A model generated the notes under the pieces. That model ran no database searches and had not been told where the DNA came from. It worked only from the letters and a program-made list of their open reading frames with translations. A DNA stretch of 64,000 bases, taken from Collybiopsis luxurians FD-317 M1. Lineage: Eukaryota; Basidiomycota; Agaricomycetes; Agaricales; Omphalotaceae. The DNA lies in NCBI GenBank assembly GCA_000827265.1, contig KN834834.1:62001-126000 (forward strand), in the 5' to 3' direction. The first letter of the stretch is position 1. Every line of letters starts with the position of its first letter. This document shows, in pieces, positions 58,004-64,000 of the stretch. The position numbers were made by a program, and so were the translations under genes.

Positions 58004-58272
58004 TCAAGTGGCACAGGTAAGGCCTCCGTTTCCATTGACACAAGCTGCAATTTCACATGTAAGTAAACTGTAACAACCCTTCTAGACTGACATACACACT
58101 GACCTCTGTTGATAGCATTCCCATCTTGATAAAATGCACAAGAGTCCCCAAACTGGTGCTGGCAGTTGTTTAGGCAATGACAGGCACTGTCGGGGTCAGG
58201 AGCAATAACACTGATGCTGATAGCTGTGACGAGCAAGGCAGAGATGGTAGAGATGAGAGTGAAAAACTTCAT
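58004..58272 (-). CDS. SSP-6, small secreted cysteine-rich protein (QHQF-type, CpG-mutated)
   Basis: Two exons, with an intron one base longer than in SSP-1. All six cysteines, the signal peptide (MKFFTLISTISALLVTAI) and the Cys-Ala-Thr end are kept. Several substitutions relative to the family are those expected from CpG decay: Arg to His and Pro to Leu in the first cysteine cluster (CHCLNNC instead of CRCPNNC), Ala to Val and Gly to Ser in the signal peptide region, and Gly to Arg before cysteine 5. The frame remains open despite many mutated CpGs, so it could still be expressed, but it may be on the way to loss. Confidence 0.7.
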
Positions 58273-58849
58273 AGTGTTCAAACAATATGAGTATGAGTTA
58301 TAAACCTGTTTAGATGACAAGGTTCGAGATGAAGTTTGAGTGTGCATTTCAAGGTGATTTTATACCTTTTTTGCTGACCCATCCAGACTGAAATTTGAAT
58401 TCCTTTTCTCAATGTACTCTCCTTACCTTGGGCTGACATTGCATACTCTGTAGATGTGGAGTCTCAACTCAAGCAGGATATGTTCAATTGTAATGGCTGG
58501 AGTTGCCAACCATTCTTCTTACCGATAAAATGCAGTGGTCTTTTCAGAATCTGTCAATGTGGAGCATTAATGAGGCAGTCCAGTGTTTCGCAACTATGTA
58601 AATGCATAGTATCAATTCTCAATTACTTGCTCCTATTTCTTACATCTAGATATGTTGTACTCCCTCATACCTGACAATCTCATTGTTTCCGACTGTGGTA
58701 AAGTATGCAGCCAGTGGAGGAAATGAATTAAATCTCTTTTCCAAGCTCTGCAATTGCATAGGTGGGAAGAAATTATCATTTATTCTCAAATACTTCAGAT
58801 GGTCCCTGACTGAGCACCACTGCCACTGAGAATAGAAATTCCTTTCCAA

Positions 58850-59056
58850 ATGGAAATGAAGACTTGTTTGAATTGTAAGATGTGCAAAATCAAAAGGCAA
58901 TCTCAGTTAATTTCATCTGGACTTTGCTACATACCCTCTTCAGTCACAGATGTATTGCAAAGTAGGAAGTGCTTCAAAGCTATATTGTTATATTGCTCAA
59001 ATACCCTATCTGTGGCCCTATTTCATAGTTCTGTAGCCAATTTGGAGCTCAACTAA
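58850..59056. repeat. R2 segment, copy 4
   Basis: Counterpart of 9,173-9,379 with CpG sites changed. The following stretch to 59,690 matches 9,400-10,010 and holds no gene. Confidence 0.4.
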
Positions 59057-59701
59057 ATAACTTGCAAGATGAAATATTAGTTGAGGTAGAGCGATGTGCT
59101 CTCTTGCAAAATATAAACAGACAGTGAGCATTGCTTCCTTCATGTCTGCCACTCTAAGACAAGGGTAGTGCTTGACATTAAGTATGAATAGTTCAATTCT
59201 GAGGAAGTTAGTAGCTCATTAATCAATATACTCACAACGACAGTGGAGGCGGAGAGACTCTTGAAGAAAAATCTCATTGATTTTGAAAAGCTTGGGCACC
59301 TTCATTGTTTTGTCAATCTCAACACAAACAAAACTTTCTCTGCGAACTGGTCGATAATCCTACCATTATATTCAGCTCTGCATATAATATTATACTTTAA
59401 ATTGATAGTGACTATTCTTGAAAATTCAACATGGCTCTGAGATTTCACATCTCATCTTGCAGCGAGAAATTTGAAGTTAATCACTGTCTCTTCCACTCAT
59501 ATTGTTCGGGGCTCAATTCAATAAAAAGGTAACATTGCTGCTTTCGAATAAATACAAGGACACAGCCTATAGTATATGAGAACCAGCAAAATGAAAAGCT
59601 AGTAAATTCTGACAATGAGTCCAATGAAAGGTTGAGATAAAAAGTACACACTGCTCAGTCTGGTATGACCATCTAAAGGATTGAGGATAATTATTAGCTG
59701 T

Positions 59702-59963
59702 TTAAGTGGCACAGGTCAATCCTCCATTCCCATTGATGCAGGCTGTAAGAGACCAATATGAGCTTCTCAGCATCACCAATATAGTGTTTCAAAAAATGCT
59801 TACCTCCTTCAATGGTGTTCCCATTGTCTTTGAACTTGCACGAGTCCCCAAACTTGTGGGAGCAACTATTCAGGCAGCGACAAGCACTGTTGGCGTCAGG
59901 CGCAACCACGCCGACTCCGATGGTAGCAGCAACAATGATAGAGATGATAACAAAGAATTTCAT
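59702..59963 (-). CDS. SSP-7, small secreted cysteine-rich protein (SHKF-type)
   Basis: Two exons and a 66-residue product, with the same length and intron as SSP-2 and SSP-3. The signal peptide is MKFFVIISIIVAATIGVGV and six cysteines are kept. Differences from SSP-2 include Asp to Asn after PDA, CRCPNNC changed to CRCLNSC, and Gln to Glu before the splice site. Most fit C-to-T changes. The frame is open and the splice sites are canonical. The promoter keeps the TATA and 18-bp boxes, but one half of the palindrome is damaged. Confidence 0.8.
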
Positions 59964-60029
59964 TGTGAGAAGTTTAGAAAATGTGTTTCAAATGTGGTGG
60001 ATGGAAAGAGAACTGAGCATTCGAGAGGC

Positions 60030-60094
60030 TTATATACCATTTGAAGTGCATATAATCAGTTAATTGTATGTCCATTCCATTTCAGAATCCGAAA
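60030..60094 (-). promoter_or_regulatory. SSP-7 promoter, palindrome with one CpG lost
   Basis: TTTCAGAATCCGAAA at 60,080-60,094 replaces the intact TTTCGGAATCCGAAA, a CG-to-CA change in one half-site. The box matching AACAGATTATATGCACTT (here AACTGATTATATGCACTT) and TATATAAG follow at the usual spacing. Confidence 0.45.
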
Positions 60095-60099
60095 TCTTT

Positions 60100-61842
60100 C
60101 TCTCTGCAGAACGGCGCTTTCTTCTCAGCTGAGCTCCTCGATGATTAACATTATTGTCATTGCATTTAAGCAATTTAGGGTTCAAAGATAATAGCAGTTA
60201 GGGCTGAACCGTGGGGATAGATGAGTCATCTAAGCAGATACGGCGCTGATATGTGAAACCATTTTGGGCTTTTACACGAAGCTACTACCTTTTAAGTGCG
60301 TGTTCTGTGAAACGTAAGTTTCCGAAAAGCCTTCGCTATTCCGTTATAACAGGGAGCGACAGGAATTGATATCAACCTCGTTTATGCTGATAGTAGAACA
60401 GCCGCTGGAGTCAGTGTGGTGCCAGTGCATCTAACCCCAATAACACTGGCTGTTGCTTGAACTATGCTCGCAAAGGTGTAGTGGTAATTACGAGAAGCTC
60501 ACCCTGTTCTCTTTGAAAAATGCCCCGCGCTCGCCGCTACATACAAGAGTTATTGTCCACCTGTACTCAGGCTTCAGCAAATCTTAACAGGTAAGTGGTT
60601 ATTCACTCCAGTATCATCTCAGACTCACTAGCCTTCTTAGAAGCTTACTTGCGACTGTTTGTCCGGAGATAATGCGCAGTGATACACAATGAATGTTCTA
60701 CCCTATGTGTTAAAACTGTAAATCCTTTAAATAAGTTGAAACTCAAGTCTTTCAATGGTAAGAAATGTAAACATTTATACTGACCAATTTTCTGAAACGA
60801 AGTGCAAGGCATAGTGCTCTGAAGTCGTTCCAATCCATACATGATGTGAAATAAAATCCCGATGCCCGCTGTGTATGACTGTTGTAAATGCTTCGAAGCA
60901 AGATTATTTAACCCCCGGACATATATAATGGTTCTCCACTCGAACAATTAACAAATAGAACAGAGCGACGGGCATGTAAAAGCCCCAATCTTCTTGATAG
61001 ATGCATTAAAGTCATTTCAAGCTTATCAGCCTCCTCTGAATTGGATGCAATTTATATTGACATGAAGAGATTGGGCTATTTATATATTGAGCCGCGTGAT
61101 GCCGGAAAGTTATGAATTTACCTAATAGGTCAAAGCTAGCTCCGTCAATATACATGCTCTCGTGGAGTACCGAGCTCAACAGTGCTTCTGACGTTCCTTC
61201 ATTTTCCTCCGCATCTTCCTACTCCCCAATGACAGGTCAGCTTAAGAGTAAAACTGAAAAATCCAGTTTTGGGCTGACTTTTTAGGTGTTCATAACTATG
61301 CTCTTAATGACTGTTAGGACTATTACGCACTAGATCTAGAATTTCTGGTGATCGTCGAAATTGTCCAACCCAACACGAGAATCTGTCACAAATGAGTAAA
61401 GCTGTTTCACAGTATACATAAGTACATAAGCGACCCAAAACAAACTTAGCTCAGTATATAAATATGGAAACAAGAAGAAATACGCACAGCTGGACTGGAA
61501 AGTGATCTCTTTGTATCACTTGAATAATTTTAACTAGGTAAGAACAGTTAGTACAACCTAAGCTGAGCGAGTGCCCTTCCGGATCCATATTCCAATTGAA
61601 CCATTGGCAAACGTACAGAGGCATCTCAGATCGTCTAGGGACCTCACGTGCATCTTTTCAAAAGAAATAGTACATTGATAGGATCCGGGTTATGCCAACC
61701 GTAGCTCTGATAAGTATTTGGTCGGTACTATACATCTTAAACTGCGGACTATAAGCTTAACATGTTGCTAGTGTAACGGGAGCTCACATATGAAGACCTT
61801 AGAGTACATATATCTCCACACTACAAAATGCATATATTCACT
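60100..61842. other. Spacer, unit C
   Basis: Matches 10,440-10,550 and then, after a jump at about 60,235, 16,270-17,850. SSP-3 and the 1.7-kb element are therefore absent between them. The exon-like NHDTCP end near 60,930 is mutated (ICPGG, donor GTTAAA). No gene. Confidence 0.45.
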
Positions 61843-62060
61843 TGCAGATTAAATGCACTTCAAAAGGTATATAAGCCTTTCGAGTACTCAGTCCGGTAGT
61901 CTCCAATCCACCACGTCGCGTGCTATATTTACTTCTCAAACTTGCTTTACTTGCTTGACAATGAAATCCTGCACTCTTATCTCCTGTCATTGTCGCTGCT
62001 CCGACAATGCTTCGACAATGCTTCTTTCGGTACTTAGTCCAGGAACCATGCCTTTCTCAT
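61843..62060 (+). pseudogene. Truncated SSP relic, second copy
   Basis: Same structure as 17,850-18,060: GCAGATTAAATGCACTT box, TATATAAGCC, and an ATG at 61,961 opening MKSCTLIS, then loss of similarity before the mature part. Compared with the first copy, a short piece of the signal peptide is also changed. Confidence 0.6.
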
Positions 62061-62434
62061 AATGGCTACTATTATCACGAAGTCTTAAATTGCACCCTAA
62101 AAAAGCTTTATCATGTTGGTTCTCCTCGAACTGTTTGCTCCGAGCTGGATATTTGACTATTTTCTCACTAAGACTCACTACCCCATTGAGTAGTGCTTGA
62201 GCGACTGACGGACCCAGAGTGAGTCTTAACAACGATCTCCAATTCACGAAGAAATGAATCAAATGTTTCGGTTATAATTTACGGCTAGTATACACGATAA
62301 CCTCTTTGACTTCCCTGATACATATTGTCAATTACGTCTGGAACAGAAAGAAACTTATTATTCCCCCGCTAAATTATTTATAGATCCATAGGCAAAGAGC
62401 TCACCTTTCATCGCACCTCCTCTTGTTGAGCCAC

Positions 62435-62703
62435 TCAAGTGGCACAGGTAAGGCCTCCATTTCCATTGACACAAGCTGCAATTTCGCATGTAAGTAAACT
62501 GTAACAACCCTTCTAGACTGAGATAGAAACTTACCTCCGTTGATAACATTCCCATCTTGATAAAATGCACAAGAGTCGCCAAACTGGTGCTCGCAGTTGT
62601 TTGGGCAACGACACACACTGTCGGGGTCAGGAGCAATAGCACCGACGCCAATAGCTGCGGCGAGCAAGGCAGAGATGGTAGAGATGAGAGTGAAAAGTTT
62701 CAT
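62435..62703 (-). CDS. SSP-8, small secreted cysteine-rich protein (QHQF-type)
   Basis: Two exons, an open frame and a canonical GTAAGT donor. The signal peptide is MKLFTLISTISALLAAAIG. The mature part carries the six-cysteine pattern with Val for Ala before the first cysteine and CEHQF in place of CQHQF. It lies head to head with the second relic, as SSP-4 does with the first, so the SSP-4 and SSP-8 units are duplicates of each other. CpG content here is close to that of unit A, and none of the substitutions seen in SSP-6 occur. Confidence 0.85.
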
Positions 62704-63299
62704 GGTGTTCGAACGATATGAGTATGAGTTATAAACCTGTTTAGACGACGAAGTTCGAGATGAAGTTTGAGTGCACATTTCTAGGTGATTTTATACTTTT
62801 TTTCCGCTGACCCACCCAGACCGAAATCTGGATTCTTTTTTCTCAATGTACTCTTCTTCCCTTGGGCTGACATCGCATACTCTGTAGACGTGGAGTCTCT
62901 ACTCAAACACGATACATTGGATTGCAATAGCTGGAGTAGTTGGCCATTCTTCTTACCGATGAAATGCAGTGGTCTTTCACGATATATCGAGGTGGAGCAT
63001 TAATGAGGCAGTCCGGTGTTTCGAAACTATGTAAGCGCATAGCATCAATCCTCGATTACTCGCTCCTATTTCGTACGTGTAGGTATGTTGTACTCCCTCA
63101 TACCCGACAATCTCAATGTTTCCGATTGTGGTAAAGTACAGCAGTCAGCGGAGGAAACGAATCAAATCACTTTACCAAGCTCCACGACTACAGCGTCGAT
63201 TGCATAACCGGTAAGAAATTATCATTGATCCTGGAATACTTCAGATGGTCCCCGACTGTGGAGCGCCACTACCACTGGGAATAGAAATTCCTTTCCGAG

Positions 63300-63506
63300 T
63301 TGGGTATGAAGACGTGTTTGATGCGTAAGGCGTGCAGAATCGAAAGGCAATCTTGGTCAATTCCATCTGGACGTCGCTGCATACACTATTCAGCCGCAGA
63401 TATATTCCAAAATACGAAGTGCTTCAAAGCCATGTTGTTATGTTGCTCATATACCATATTCGTGACCCTGTTTCGTAGCTTTGTAGTCAATTTGAAGCTA
63501 AACTGA
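63300..63506. repeat. R2 segment, copy 5, and end of window
   Basis: Counterpart of the other R2 copies, closest to that of unit B. From 63,507 to 64,000 the sequence follows 19,510-20,000, so a third TM-2 gene is expected just beyond the window. No other gene. Confidence 0.4.
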
Positions 63507-64000
63507 ATGACTGTCGAGGTGAAATATCAGTTGAAGTAGAGCGCTAGTCTATCTTTAGTATGTAGACAAACGGTAATCATTTGTTTTGCTACTTTGAGAC
63601 GAGTTTTGTGCTTGATATTAAGACTGGCTTGAGCTACAATGAGAGCGGCAAGGCTGATATTTCGGGCACCCTGCCTTGATTCAAAAGCTCCTACCGCGCG
63701 CCTAATGTAACATATTAGCACCTCGCGAGTTACTTGGGATTTATTTGCCTGTTGTCAAGTGTCAACTCAAAATTCACTCGCTTCTCAGGTGATTATACTC
63801 ACCATGACAGTGAAAGCTGAGATACTCTAAAGGATAAATAGTTAACTTTGTGCCAAGGATATCTGAAACGAGACAGGTTGTCCCTCCGAACCGGACAATA
63901 ATCTTACTGTTGAATCATACATATTACTGTACCGTAACGCGATGGATTCGATAGTAATTTTATGATGACTATTCTTGGAAGATTAAGACTTCATATGTTG

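Larger units (their letters stand above)
53130..64000. repeat. Segmental repeat unit C (partial, CpG-depleted at its left)
   Basis: Collinear in pieces with unit A from about 5,320: 53,160-55,780 (5,330-7,210), 57,900-59,100 (8,250-9,400), 59,100-60,230 (9,400-10,560), 60,240-61,900 (16,270-17,930) and 61,900-64,000 (18,000-20,000). The window ends before the expected TM-2 copy. Left of about 59 kb most CpG sites of unit A read TpG or CpA; to the right many CpGs survive. Confidence 0.8.

Noticed and set aside
8353..62703. SSP proteins as lipopeptide mating pheromones
   Set aside because: They end in Cys-Ala-Thr, one residue short of a CaaX motif, and carry a classical signal peptide and six cysteines.

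Overview
The window looks like nuclear DNA of an agaricomycete (mushroom-forming basidiomycete). Real genes are split by introns of roughly 45-75 nt, mostly GT-AG. The recognisable proteins are uncharacterised multi-pass membrane proteins of a type common in Agaricomycetes, MYND zinc-finger proteins and tiny secreted cysteine-rich proteins, and there is a remnant of a basidiomycete Mutator-like (MULE) transposon with a WRKY/GCM1-type zinc finger. I see no rRNA, tRNA, CRISPR array or bacterial-style operon. All family assignments come from reading the sequence and general knowledge; no database search was run.

The locus is a rearranged array of a large segmental repeat. Unit A is about 1-31,130. 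Unit B starts at 31,136 and runs to about 48,110. A partial unit C starts near 53,130 and runs off the window. The ancestral order was: membrane protein TM-1; spacer with small candidate ORFs; a decayed membrane-protein-like gene; an array of small secreted protein (SSP) genes; membrane protein TM-2; MYND-1; MYND-2; a second TM-1 gene. Unit A has four SSP genes, unit B one and unit C at least three. All eight intact SSP genes share a signal peptide, six cysteines with identical spacing and one intron at the same place. They form two subfamilies (QHQF-type and SHKF-type).

Many copies carry specific lesions. TM-1 copy c has a nonsense codon and a 48-bp in-frame loss. MYND-1 lost a splice donor in unit A and gained a 1-bp frameshift in unit B. 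MYND-2 exists only in unit A, where a 1.5-kb non-autonomous element with a 10-bp target duplication splits an exon and three in-frame stops have accumulated. A 4.28-kb MULE with an 8-bp target duplication sits in unit B at a site still empty in unit A. A 1.7-kb element with about 200-bp inverted repeats separates two parts of the SSP array. Unit C between about 53 and 59 kb is a CpG-depleted version of unit A, the signature of cytosine methylation and deamination or a RIP-like process.

Two blocks of Ns (20,699-20,889 and 37,522-37,718) mark assembly gaps. The first is flanked by a direct repeat that is probably an assembly artefact. The most interesting biology is the expanding and contracting SSP array beside several multi-pass membrane proteins, with shared promoter motifs upstream of one SSP subfamily. 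A ligand-receptor or effector role is only a hypothesis.
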